DNA of 64,000 bases from an uncultured Lactobacillus sp. Its GTDB lineage: Bacteria; Bacillota; Bacilli; Lactobacillales; Lactobacillaceae. Under the pieces are notes generated by a model. It was not told the DNA's origin. It made no database searches and saw nothing but the letters and a program-made list of their open reading frames with translations. Shown here piece by piece: positions 1 through 9,868 of this stretch (position 1 is its first letter; each line of letters opens with the position of its first letter). The stretch spans positions 29,428 to 93,427 of the forward strand of contig CAJLBJ010000004.1 of assembly GCA_905204935.1 (NCBI GenBank). The letters are read 5' to 3'. A program made the translations under genes and the position numbers.

Positions 1-917
1 CAACTAAAGATGGCTTGATGTTTTTACCAATGGATAACTTGAGTGCTTCAGGACTTTTTTAAGGCATGTTTGTCACCATTGGAACGGTAGAAATCATGCG
101 CTGGGTTTTGAGTCGTGGTTGGAAGATTAGAATGCCTGATTCAGTGCCAGAAAATGTTAGCCGTTCATTTGAAGCATTGATTCCTGGTTTATTTGTCTTT
201 GCGATCTTTGATGTGATTCGTTTTATCTTTACGGTGATACCATTTGATTCAGCGCAAGCCTTTATCTTTAAATTCTTACAAACACCATTGACATCTTTAG
301 AAGCTTCTTACCCAGCAACTTTAGTTATTGAAGTTTTTGCGACAATTCTTTTTTCTTTTGGTTTGCATGGGCCAAACATTATCGGTGGGGTAATGAATCC
401 AATTTGGTTATCTTTAACCGCACAAAATGCTGCCGCTTATGCAGCTGGTAAGGCTTTACCTAACATCGTTAACGGACAATTTGATGCAAACTACGTTAAA
501 TTAGGTGGCTGTGGTTGTACAATTGGTTTAGCAATTATTGCAGCTTTCATGGCTAAATCTGATCAATATAAGACTTTAGGACGTTTAGGAATCGTACCAG
601 GTTTCTTTAATATCAATGAACCATTAATCTTTGGGATTCCAATCGTGTTAAATCCAATCATGATGATTCCATTTATCTTATCACCGGTGATTTTTGTTTC
701 ATTATCTTATTTTGTAATGAAAATTGGCTTGGTACCAATCGCAAATGAGGTTAATATTCCATGGACAACACCACCAATCATCGCTGGTTTTTTGATTAGT
801 GGTTGGAAGGGTGCACTTTTCCAATTAGTTGAAATCGTCGTTTCGATGGCTTGGTGGTATCCATTCTTTAAGATTGTTGATAAACAAGCGCTTGAACAAG
901 AACAAAAACAAGCTTAA
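1..917 (+). pseudogene. PTS lactose/cellobiose-family EIIC, interrupted by an in-frame stop (5' end outside window)
   Basis: This encodes the membrane permease subunit of a beta-glucoside/cellobiose-type PTS. The frame is open from base 3, reads through the family block LPMDNLSASGLF, hits TAA at 60-62, and continues in the same frame with GMFVTIGTVEIMRW. Related EIICs have a hydrophobic residue, usually Leu, where the stop lies, so one TTA-to-TAA change explains the break. The rest is well preserved, including PDSVPENVSRSFEALIPG, the GLHGPN segment and the NINEPLIFGIPIVLNPI block. An ATG at 66 could restart translation, but there is no clear Shine-Dalgarno and the N-terminal helices would be missing. 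No EIIA or EIIB lies alongside within the window. It may be a recent pseudogene or a sequence error. The EIICs at 32153 and 44669 are intact relatives. Confidence 0.8.
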
Positions 918-971
918 AATTAAATGTTTTGACAAAAAATAACCGTCAGCGGTGCTAATAAAAATTAAAGT

Positions 972-1006
972 CCTCTTTACTGGAATTTCTGGTAAAGAGG
1001 TTTTTT
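972..1006 (+). terminator. Rho-independent terminator after the EIIC
   Basis: A 9-bp perfect stem (CCTCTTTAC with GTAAAGAGG, 972-980 and 992-1000) is followed by six T residues. It separates the EIIC from glpK. Confidence 0.85.
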
Positions 1007-1084
1007 GTTTGGCAGCCAATAGATTGTAAGTTAGTTAAAATAAGGAGAGTGTTTTAGCGAGTTAAATAATATTAATAAATTAAG

Positions 1085-1143
1085 CTGTCTGCAACTTATT
1101 TAAATGGTATACTTTTGGTGTAAATAAAGTGAGCGTTTTCTTT
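1085..1143 (+). promoter_or_regulatory. Probable glpK promoter with a weak cre-like element
   Basis: A -10 box TATACT (1108-1113) has a poor -35 (CTGTCT, 1085-1090) 17 bp upstream. Downstream, AGTGAGCGTTTTCT (about 1129-1142) resembles a degenerate CcpA cre site, placed where it could act as a roadblock. The glpK Shine-Dalgarno GGAGGT follows at 1148-1153. Confidence 0.45.
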
Positions 1144-1160
1144 TTTGGGAGGTATTTTAA

Positions 1161-2684
<1,524 letters not shown>

Positions 2685-2748
2685 GTCAGCTATTTAAAAG
2701 TAACAAGCAAATGATTTAAACGACATATAAAAACAGCGACAAAAGGTT

Positions 2749-2850
2749 TCAGACTTTGGTTATAGCTGGGTACCGGTATTAGGACCAATCGTTGGAGGAA
2801 CAATCGGGGGCATTACTTTTCAACTTATTACCTTAAAAATGACGACTAAG
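2749..2850 (+). pseudogene. glpF: Remnant of glycerol uptake facilitator (C-terminal tail)
   Basis: No gene starts here, but one frame reads SDFGYSWVPVLGPIVGGTIG and then GITFQLI. This matches the last transmembrane segment of GlpF aquaglyceroporins, which end with SDWGYxWVPxxGPxxGG-like sequence. The frame is closed by a stop at 2728-2730 and has no start codon or upstream GlpF sequence, so about 85-90% of the gene is gone. The position just after glpK is where glpF sits in many lactobacilli. I infer an internal deletion that joined the glpK tail to the glpF tail. The terminator that follows is still intact. Confidence 0.75.
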
Positions 2851-2854
2851 TTTT

Positions 2855-2883
2855 GGCAATCACTTTTGGTGGTTGCCTTTTTT
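2855..2883 (+). terminator. Terminator of the glpK/glpF-remnant transcript
   Basis: Stem GGCAATCAC (2855-2863) with GTGGTTGCC (2869-2877), one G-U pair, followed by six T residues. Confidence 0.85.
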
Positions 2884-2892
2884 AGTGCGCAA

Positions 2893-2917
2893 AAAAACAC
2901 GCTTTACGGGCGTGTTT
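2893..2917 (-). terminator. Terminator of apbE, overlapping its stop codon
   Basis: Stem AACACGC/GCGTGTT around 2896-2917 with a run of T residues on the minus strand (the A run at 2891-2897). It closes the apbE transcript, which converges with glpK. Confidence 0.75.
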
Positions 2918-3914
2918 GAATTTCAAATGCAGGATTTAAGATTTTTAGATCGCTAGGTTTAAAGCCACTCAACCAGATCTTTTGGTCTTTAGTGACAAAG
3001 ACTGCACCGTATAAATCAGCGTTGGTCCAGTTAGTTTGGGGTTGTCCGGCAAAAAAGAGGTTAGTTGTTTCAATCTCACCATCAAGTGAATATTTGGAAA
3101 AGACGGTGACACTGGCAAGGTCGTTTTCCTTAGGATATCCGTTAAGTGAATCTAAAATATGGTGGTATGAATGGCCGTTGTATTCGAAACGGCGTTCATA
3201 AATCCCACTAGTCACAATCGAGCAAGGTGGCATTTTGACAGCGGCGATTACTTGACCACGGGTGTTATTGGGATCTTGAATGCCAATGCGCCATAATTGA
3301 TCGGGGTGGACGGGTTGAGGTCCCATCAAAAGTAAATTACCGCCTAAATCGATGATACCATTGTGCAGATCATAAGCACGCCATAAATCTTGGATGCGAT
3401 CAGCGATATAACCTTTAGCAATGCCACCTAAATCAAGTTCCATTCCTTTTAAAGGTAAATAGACACTTAAATTGGTCGGGTTGATTTGAATTTTTTGGGC
3501 ATCAATAAGTTGTAATTTAGCTTCAATATCGGCTTTTTTCGGTAAGTTAGCGCCAACAAAGCCAATCTTCCACAATTTGACGAGCGGTCCGATCGCGGCG
3601 TTAAAACCACGATTTTGGCAGCTGACTTGCCAAGCTTTTTGAATTAAGTTAAAAGTTGGATAACTGACTTGAACGGGATGTTTGCCGGCAGCTTGATTGA
3701 TTGCCATCACCTCGGAATTAGTACGATTGACGGTCAACAGATCTTCATAAGACTGGATGAGCTCAAAAGCTTTATCGAGTTGACTTTCATAGGCCGTGCC
3801 AAATAAAGTTAAGTTGATCGTCGTCCCTAACGCACGATACGTTTTAGTAAGTCTACGTTGACTAAGCTGAGGGATAAATTCTGGGTGAATGTCTGGCCAA
3901 AGCAGTGTACTCAT
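2904..3914 (-). CDS. apbE: FAD:protein FMN transferase (ApbE family)
   Basis: ApbE attaches FMN covalently to a Ser/Thr of FMN-binding domains in redox proteins. The 336 residues contain the family motifs LDLGGIAKGYIADRI, GIIDLGGNLLLMG and, near the C-terminus, HHILDSLNGYP followed by an Asp (SLDGE) in the expected metal/FAD site. There is no lipoprotein signal, so it is predicted to act in the cytoplasm. Its ATG overlaps the TGA of the broken LysR gene by four bases. The likely substrate is the adjacent flavoprotein (4969-7242), whose FMN_bind domain carries the acceptor motif DVITGASATS. ApbE is intact while that partner is frameshifted, so either ApbE serves another flavoprotein or the decay is recent. 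Confidence 0.92.
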   Translation of the reverse strand: MSTLLWPDIHPEFIPQLSQRRLTKTYRALGTTINLTLFGTAYESQLDKAFELIQSYEDLLTVNRTNSEVMAINQAAGKHPVQVSYPTFNLIQKAWQVSCQNRGFNAAIGPLVKLWKIGFVGANLPKKADIEAKLQLIDAQKIQINPTNLSVYLPLKGMELDLGGIAKGYIADRIQDLWRAYDLHNGIIDLGGNLLLMGPQPVHPDQLWRIGIQDPNNTRGQVIAAVKMPPCSIVTSGIYERRFEYNGHSYHHILDSLNGYPKENDLASVTVFSKYSLDGEIETTNLFFAGQPQTNWTNADLYGAVFVTKDQKIWLSGFKPSDLKILNPAFEIQTRP

Positions 3915-4855
3915 TTAAATATCTTCCCTTCGTGTTGGGTTTGAAAAATAGTTTGTAAAAATAATGCCATTTCTGCGACAAAAAGATCGGCATTTTTAGC
4001 ATAGCTAATACCTAAATTAAGGTTAAGCATTTCTTTTGGAAAAAGCAAGATGTTAACGGGACTTTGTGGTGTTAAACAATGCTTGACGACCGGTAAAGAA
4101 CTAACGGTTATACCTAAGCCTTTGGCTGCAGCTAAGGTAGTTGCTATTGAATTAGACAGACTCAGACAGTGCTTGATTTGAATTCCATGATCGCTAAAAA
4201 GATGGTCAATCATGTTTTGAAAAGAAGACGTGCCTGAAAGACGAATGAAATTTTGGCCACTTAACGCTTGAAGTTACGTGTAAGTTAAAGTTCGCAGGCG
4301 TTTATTTGGTTGATAAAGAGATGCATTTTCGGGCACAACTAAACAAAGTTGATCGTTTCGGAGATAAAGAACTTTAAGCGTAGGATCATTGATAATCCGA
4401 CCAATGAAGAGATTAACCTGACTGTTAGCAAGTTGATTAGCGACACGATTGGTTGTTTCTTCGATGACTTTAAGGTTTAAATCAGGATATTGATATTGAA
4501 CTTTTTGTAAAATATCTGGTAGATCGATAGCCGAAAACGGTTGGTTGATGGCTAAAGTTAAGTGCCCAGCTTGTGTTTTACTTAAAATTTCGAGTTGTTG
4601 TGTTAATTCTTGGCTAGTTTGGCGCATTTTTTGGAGCCCATTTAATAAGGTCTGCCCTACTAGGGTTAGTGAGATTGGATTTTTTTGACGTTCAACGAGT
4701 TGAACTTGGTATTTTTCTTCGGCCTGTTTTAAGATGCGACTGACGTAAGGTTGACTGACATAAAGTTCTTGGGCAACCTTGGTTAACGTTTCAGCTTGCT
4801 TGACACTGGTAAGAAGTTTTTCTAAAAATTCAAGTTGTTCATTCATGATGCTCAC
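3911..4855 (-). pseudogene. LysR-family regulator, interrupted by an in-frame stop
   Basis: The N-terminal part (4274-4855, 193 residues) has the winged helix-turn-helix with TLTKVAQELYVSQPYVSRILK and the first half of the substrate-binding domain. At 4274-4276 the frame hits TAA. The same frame continues with LQALSGQNFIRLSGTSSFQ and then about 100 further residues to 3911, which form the second half of the effector domain. Without the stop it would be about 314 codons, a normal LysR length. CAA-to-TAA or a similar single change explains the break. The gene is divergent from the flavoprotein gene and was probably its regulator. The truncated product keeps the DNA-binding domain and might still bind DNA, but is unlikely to sense ligand normally. 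Confidence 0.82.
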
Positions 4856-4867
4856 CTCTTTTTTGTT

Positions 4868-4883
4868 ATAACTAATTAGTTAT
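4868..4883. promoter_or_regulatory. 16-bp palindrome, candidate LysR operator
   Basis: ATAACTAATTAGTTAT is a perfect palindrome in the divergent promoter region, just upstream of the LysR start. Its T-N(n)-A symmetry and position fit an autoregulatory LysR box. Confidence 0.5.
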
Positions 4884-4939
4884 GATGATGAAACTAAATA
4901 AGCATTTAACATTATTGATAAAAAGGTTGATAATTTAAG

Positions 4940-4953
4940 TGTAAACGTTTTAT
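4940..4953 (+). promoter_or_regulatory. cre-like site before the flavoprotein gene
   Basis: TGTAAACGTTTTAT matches the CcpA cre consensus (TGWAARCGYTWNCW) at most positions and lies 15 bp before the ATG at 4969, implying catabolite repression. Confidence 0.5.
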
Positions 4954-4968
4954 TTAGGGAATGTTAGC

Positions 4969-7242
4969 ATGAAATTATTAGCAATTGTCGAAACTAATGC
5001 ACCACTTTCTTATAATCGTAAGTTACTAATGTATATGCAAAAGCATTTTGCTAAACAGGCAACAATTGAGATTGCAGAAGTTAAAGATATTCCTTTATTC
5101 AATGAGGAAATCGCCACCGATACGCCACCTGCAGTTGAAAAGATGCGTCAAAAGATTGAAGCTGCTGACGGTGTTATTTTCGGTGTACCAGAATATGATC
5201 ACGGGATTCTAGCTGCCTTAAAGAGTGTGTTAGAATGGCTTTCTTATCAGCATCATCCTTTCAGAAGTAAACCATGTATGCTTGTGGGGGGCTTCATTAG
5301 GAGTACAAGGAACTTCACGCGCACAAGATAACTTAAGAGTTATTTTAAGCTCACCAGGTGTGGAAGCAATCGTCTTACCAGCCAATGAATTTTTATTGAG
5401 TTTTGCACCTAAGGCTTTTGATGAACAAGGTGATTTGGTCGATGCTAAGACAATTTGTTTTTTAGAAGAATGTTTTAATAATTTTGTCCAAATGCTTAAT
5501 ACCATTAATGGTAATGCGCAAACAAAAGTTGAATGGTCTGCAACTTATGATACGGTAATCTTGGGCTTTGGAGTAGCGGGTGCGACCGCAGCCCGGTTTG
5601 CAGCAGATGCAGGTGCCCAAGTTTTATTAGTAGATGCTGCACCATATGGTCATGAAGGTGGTAATACCCGTTATGCCGGTCAAGTTGTTGGAACAGGCGT
5701 ACCTATGTAGATGGAATGTGTAACATGCGTGATTATTATCGCAAATACTTAGATATCGAACCATTTAGTTTCAAGAAATCATTTGAAAAATCCAGCACCT
5801 TGATTAAAGTTGCCGATGTATGTTTTGAATATCCTGAATATGAAGGTGTATATTCTTATGATTTAACACTTGTTCATCAAACGGTTTTTGATGCTGCATT
5901 ATGGAAAATCTTGCAACAAAAAGTTGCTGACAGAGCAGATAAGATCGATGTGTGGTTAGAATCACGCGCCATTCATTTGATTCAAGATCCAGTAACTAAG
6001 GTTGTGACGGTAGCTCAGATTTCACGTGGCGGTCAAGTGTATAATGGCCGTGCTAAAAATGGGGTTGTCTTAGCGAACGATGGTTTTGAAAATAATAAAG
6101 AAATGGTGCAAAACTATCTAGGAGCCGATCACTTAGCTGTTTTAGGTAGTCTATACAACACAGGTGACGGGGTAAACATGGGCCTTAAAGTCGGAGATAA
6201 GTTATGGCATATGAAAAACTATGAAGCATTAAGCTTGCAACATGGGTTATGTTTTGCCAAAGAAGAAGGTAAGCGTGGCCGGACAATTCTAAATTGGTTT
6301 GAAACCTCTAGCGGTAGTCTGTTGACCGTTGGCGATGATGGCACTCGCTGTTTCCGTGAAGATGAAACCAATCGCCATGGGCATATCTACCAAAATGGCC
6401 AATGGCGGATGCCAATTCGGTGTGTCCATCCATATCTTATCTTTGACCAAACTAAACTTGACGAAATCATGCAAAAGCCATTACCAGTTGAAGATTTTAA
6501 AGAACGTTTGATTAGTGCACCAACGATTGCTGGTTTAGCTCAAAAGATTGGCGTTGATGCGGCTAAATTAGAACAAACGGTGGCCGATTTCAATCATTTC
6601 GCCCAAGTCGGTCGCGATTATGCCTTTAATCGTGCGCCTGAAACGATGCGTGCCTTTGACGATGGACCATATTATACGATGAAGATGAGTAATACCGTCT
6701 TAAATACACAAGGTGGACCAAAACGCAATACCAAAGCGGAAGTTTTAGATACCAACGAACAACCAATTCCACATTTGTATAGTGCTGGGGAATTAGGTGG
6801 TATCTCGGCTAACCAATATCAAGGTGGCAATAATTTAGCAGAATGCTTGATTTTTGGTAAGATTGCTGGTCAACAAGCGACTGCAACAAAAGATGATAGC
6901 GATCAAAGCTTAACCAGTACGTATCTTAATGGCATCAATGATTTATTAGATGCGCAAAAAGTTGCTGATATCACTTGCGGACCAAACCAATATCTTGGCT
7001 CATCGCAATCCGGTATTGGTGGCCAAGTGATGACACGCGTGACCTTTGCCAACGATAAGATTGAAGAAGTTGAAGTCGTAATGCATCATGAAAGCGAAGA
7101 TGTTGGCTTACAAGCCATCCGTGAAATTCCGGAAAAAATTGTCGCTCAAAACAATGTCGATGTCGATGTAATCACTGGTGCTTCAGCAACTAGCCGTGCT
7201 ATCAAAGAAGCTGTTGCAGATGCGTTAGAGAAAGTGAAATAA
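4969..7242 (+). pseudogene. Fumarate/urocanate-reductase-type flavoprotein with N-terminal FMN reductase domain, two frameshifts
   Basis: The intact gene would be about 757 codons. In order it has an NADPH-dependent FMN reductase domain (PEYDHGILAALKSVLEW), an FAD-binding flavocytochrome-c domain (ILGFGVAGATAARFAADAGA, then GGNTRYAGQVVGTG) and a C-terminal FMN_bind domain with DVITGASATS, the ApbE flavinylation motif. Frame 1 is lost at a run of six G residues (5286-5291), where five would restore PCMLVGASLGVQGTSRAQ. The next frame meets TAG at 5708-5710. The downstream frame can be read back through TYVDGMCNMRDYYRK, so one base is missing near 5698-5703. Such enzymes act as terminal reductases of fumarate, urocanate or related acids. 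Both breaks are indels, one in a homopolymer, so a sequencing error must be excluded. Confidence 0.85.
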
Positions 7243-7250
7243 GAAAAAAG

Positions 7251-7274
7251 CCAGGGACTCTCCCTGGTTTTTTT
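7251..7274 (+). terminator. Terminator after the flavoprotein pseudogene
   Basis: Stem CCAGGGA (7251-7257) with TCCCTGG (7261-7267), then seven T residues. Confidence 0.9.
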
Positions 7275-7324
7275 AACTCAAAATAGGCGTATAATTAACT
7301 CAAACAATTAATGGAGGTGTTAAA

Positions 7325-8077
7325 ATGAAGCAAATTTTATTGCGCGCAGACGATTTAGGCTATTCTAAAGCGGTAAATTATGGCATCTATGAAAGTGTGG
7401 TTTATGGGGTCATCAATAATGTTGGGGTGATGGTAAATATGCCGGCAACCCAGATGGGGATAGATTTACTGAAAGAACAAGCAATTGATTTGGGGTTACA
7501 TACGGTGATTTGTGCAGGCAAACCACTTTTGCCAGCAAAGCAGGTACCTTCATTAATCGATGAGGCTGGTAATTTTAAGGTTTCACGGCTTTATCGGCAA
7601 AACCAAGGTGCAGATTTTGTAGTGCTAGACGAGGTGGTCGCCGAAATTGAGGCACAGTATCAGCGTTTTGTTGCCTTAACAGGGCGGAAACCTGATTATT
7701 TTGAGGGGCATGCCGTTACGAGTGAAAATTTTGCCAAAGGCTTAGCAATTGTGGCAAAACGCCATGACTTGCCTTTGCTTGCGATGCCTAAGCAGATAGG
7801 AGCGGCACAATCTTTTAAGCAGGCGACCAAGTTTAACTTCATAATGGAAAGTATGCAAGATGATTATGATCCACTAGCGATGCTAAAACGGGCGGTGGTT
7901 TCAGAAACTACGGCCATTCCAATGCTTGTTTTTCATCCCGGGTATCTAGATCAAGAAATCTTGACACAATCAAGCTTAACAATCAATCGAACTAAAGAAG
8001 TGCAGATGCTAACTAGTCCAGCAACTAAAGTACTTTTACAAGATGTGAAGTGCTTACGTTACAGTCAATGTCACTAA
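7325..8077 (+). CDS. YdjC/ChbG-family carbohydrate deacetylase
   Basis: Members of this family remove an acetyl group from chito-oligosaccharide derivatives such as diacetylchitobiose-6-phosphate in a metal-dependent reaction. The 250-residue protein has the metal-binding LLRADDLGYSKAVNYG at the N-terminus, LGLHTVI (first metal His), EGHAVTS and VFHPGYLD near the C-terminus, all expected for the TIM-like deacetylase fold. Length is normal and no signal peptide is present, so it is cytoplasmic. The Shine-Dalgarno GGAGGTG precedes the ATG. It lies alone between a terminator and a kinase gene. A role on N-acetylated beta-linked disaccharide phosphates fits the host-glycan theme, but the substrate is not shown by the sequence. 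Confidence 0.88.
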   Translation: MKQILLRADDLGYSKAVNYGIYESVVYGVINNVGVMVNMPATQMGIDLLKEQAIDLGLHTVICAGKPLLPAKQVPSLIDEAGNFKVSRLYRQNQGADFVVLDEVVAEIEAQYQRFVALTGRKPDYFEGHAVTSENFAKGLAIVAKRHDLPLLAMPKQIGAAQSFKQATKFNFIMESMQDDYDPLAMLKRAVVSETTAIPMLVFHPGYLDQEILTQSSLTINRTKEVQMLTSPATKVLLQDVKCLRYSQCH

Positions 8078-8155
8078 GCTAGCAACGATTTTGGCTTAAC
8101 ACCTAGTAAAAATCCGCGTAAAATAAGAATATAATAATTAAACGAGGAAGCAGTC

Positions 8156-9577
8156 ATGAAATATATTTTAGCGGTTGATATCGGGACAACCAATGCCAAA
8201 GTCGCTAGCTACACTTTTGATGGAAAACAAGTTACATTTGTGACAGCAGCATATGGTCAAACAGATATTACCTTACAAGATGCCAACGTTATTTTAGAGA
8301 CAACATTGTGTTTATTGACTCAAACGTTAAATGAGTTAACGCAAAAAGATGCGGTACGAGAAATTGCCAAACTTGTCTTTTCAAGTGCGATGCATAGTGT
8401 TTTATTTTTAGATGAAAAATTTAATCCACTAAGTCCAGTTTATACGTGGGCCAATAATTATGGTCAAGAGTTTTTAGCGGATTTAAAAAAGCAACCAGTA
8501 GTGCAAGAATTGTATTTTAAAACTGGGACACCTTTGCATCCGATGGCACCATTCGTTAAATTATATGGCTTTAGGCAGACAAATCCTTGGTTGTTACAAC
8601 AAAGTGCCTATATAGTTGGAATTAAAGAATATTTGTTATGGAATTTAACTGCGCAACTTAAAATGGATTGGGGAATTGCAAGTGCAACAGGGCTAATGAT
8701 TGACTATCAGTGGAATGAGACTTTATTGGCTTGTGTTGGTCTAAGTAAAGAAAAGCTCCCCACATTAGTAGCTCCAACCTATGAGGCTAATTTAATGATA
8801 ACGATGGCTAAAAAATTAGGATTACCAGCGACTACTAAGGTTGTTTGGGGCTCGAGTGATGGTGTTTTAGCTAATTTAGGTGTCAGCCAAAAAGAACAAG
8901 AGTTGGTGTTAACTTTAGGAACCAGTGGAGCGTTACGTGTGATATCCAACCAGCCTAATTATATGGCAAAAAGCAAATTATTTTGTTATGTAGTAGATGA
9001 TAACCATTGGTTGATAGGGGGGCCTTCAAATAATGGTGGTAATGTGTTGGCCTGGTTTAAAGAAAATTTTGGTTGGCAAGATAGCAGTTATTCGCAGATG
9101 TTGGCACATTTAGATGATTCAACGTGTGGAGCTAATGGTTTGTTATTTTTGCCGTATTTGTATGGTGAACGCGCTCCTTTGTGGCAAAGTGATGCTAAGG
9201 CACAATTTATTGGTTTAACAGCCCAACATACACGTGAAGATTTGTTACGTGCGGTTGTTGAAGGTATATTGTTGAATATGGCTAGCATTGTTGATTTAAT
9301 GCAACAACAGCTTGGCCAGAGTTTCACTAAAATTAAGGTTACGGGAGGCTTTTTTCAAACACCAATTTGTTGTCAATTACTAGCGGATATTTTGGATAAA
9401 GAAGTAGTAGTCATGCCTAAACAAGAAGGAAGTTGTTTAGGAGCATTAAAGTTAGTCATCCATGATTTAAGTTTACCGATTACTACTATTCGTTATTCAC
9501 CTAAAGAACAAAATGTTCAATGTTATCGCAATGTCTTGGCGAATTTTAAGGATGCGCAGATCAAATGTTTCGCGTGA
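8156..9577 (+). CDS. gntK: FGGY-family sugar kinase, gluconokinase-like
   Basis: The 473 residues form an FGGY carbohydrate kinase. The N-terminal phosphate loop is AVDIGTTNAKVASYTFDG, with FSSAMHSVLFLD and KTGTPLHPMAPFVKL, a block that resembles gluconokinases of the Bacillus GntK type. The second-domain ATP motif reads VLTLGTSGALRVIS, and KVTGGFFQTPICCQLLADIL is the C-terminal FGGY signature. It would phosphorylate D-gluconate, or a similar acid or ketose, in the cytoplasm. No gluconate permease, 6-phosphogluconate dehydrogenase or regulator sits next to it. Substrate assignment within FGGY kinases from sequence alone is uncertain; xylulokinase is the main alternative. Confidence 0.72.
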   Translation: MKYILAVDIGTTNAKVASYTFDGKQVTFVTAAYGQTDITLQDANVILETTLCLLTQTLNELTQKDAVREIAKLVFSSAMHSVLFLDEKFNPLSPVYTWANNYGQEFLADLKKQPVVQELYFKTGTPLHPMAPFVKLYGFRQTNPWLLQQSAYIVGIKEYLLWNLTAQLKMDWGIASATGLMIDYQWNETLLACVGLSKEKLPTLVAPTYEANLMITMAKKLGLPATTKVVWGSSDGVLANLGVSQKEQELVLTLGTSGALRVISNQPNYMAKSKLFCYVVDDNHWLIGGPSNNGGNVLAWFKENFGWQDSSYSQMLAHLDDSTCGANGLLFLPYLYGERAPLWQSDAKAQFIGLTAQHTREDLLRAVVEGILLNMASIVDLMQQQLGQSFTKIKVTGGFFQTPICCQLLADILDKEVVVMPKQEGSCLGALKLVIHDLSLPITTIRYSPKEQNVQCYRNVLANFKDAQIKCFA

Positions 9578-9661
9578 AACATTTATCTTTATTAAATCTT
9601 AGTAATTTGAAACAAAAACACTAAATTTTGGTCATAAAATCTTCACAATGTTAGGCTAATA

Positions 9662-9803
9662 TATAATCATAGCCTGAAAGGACAGGCTGAACTACTTTCT
9701 CCCCTGAAAATAGTTATTAAATAAACGAAGTAGAAATCCCCTTAAACTTCGAAAACATAATACTCCTTTTTTTCCCGTGATTTTCCCCAATCACGGGTTT
9801 TTT
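9662..9803 (+). ncRNA. Candidate trans-acting small RNA with C-rich loops
   Basis: A -10 box TATAAT (9662-9667) has no open reading frame behind it, and the stretch ends in a strong terminator: CCCGTGATT/AATCACGGG (9774-9782, 9789-9797) plus six T residues. The predicted RNA of about 130 nt starts with hairpin AGCCTG/CAGGCT (9671-9688). CTACTT (9692-9697) can pair with AAGTAG (9728-9733), leaving TCTCCCC in the loop. Alternatively CGAAGT (9726-9731) pairs with ACTTCG (9746-9751), leaving ATCCCC in the loop. The terminator loop itself reads TTCCCC. Repeated unpaired UCCCC motifs recall Listeria LhrC-type RNAs that block Shine-Dalgarno sequences. The -35 is unclear (TTCACA at 9642 is only 14 bp away), which may mean activator dependence. 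Confidence 0.6.
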
Positions 9804-9819
9804 GTATATAAAAAAAGCC

Positions 9820-9843
9820 AAAAAGAACAAGATTGTTCTTTTT
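9820..9843 (-). terminator. Terminator of the GH84 gene
   Basis: Stem AAAAAGAACA (9820-9829) with TGTTCTTTTT (9834-9843). On the minus strand a T run (A run at 9811-9817) follows after GGC. The hairpin may work in both directions. Confidence 0.7.
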
Positions 9844-9868
9844 GACCTTTATAGAATTATTTTGAAGC

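Noticed and set aside
4274..4855. A complete short LysR-like regulator and a separate 100-residue protein
   Set aside because: The two parts are in the same frame and together give one normal LysR length, so a single stop-interrupted gene is simpler.
5282..5710. A separate 142-residue flavoprotein
   Set aside because: Its ends match the interior of a longer known architecture on both sides; it is the middle piece of a frameshifted gene.
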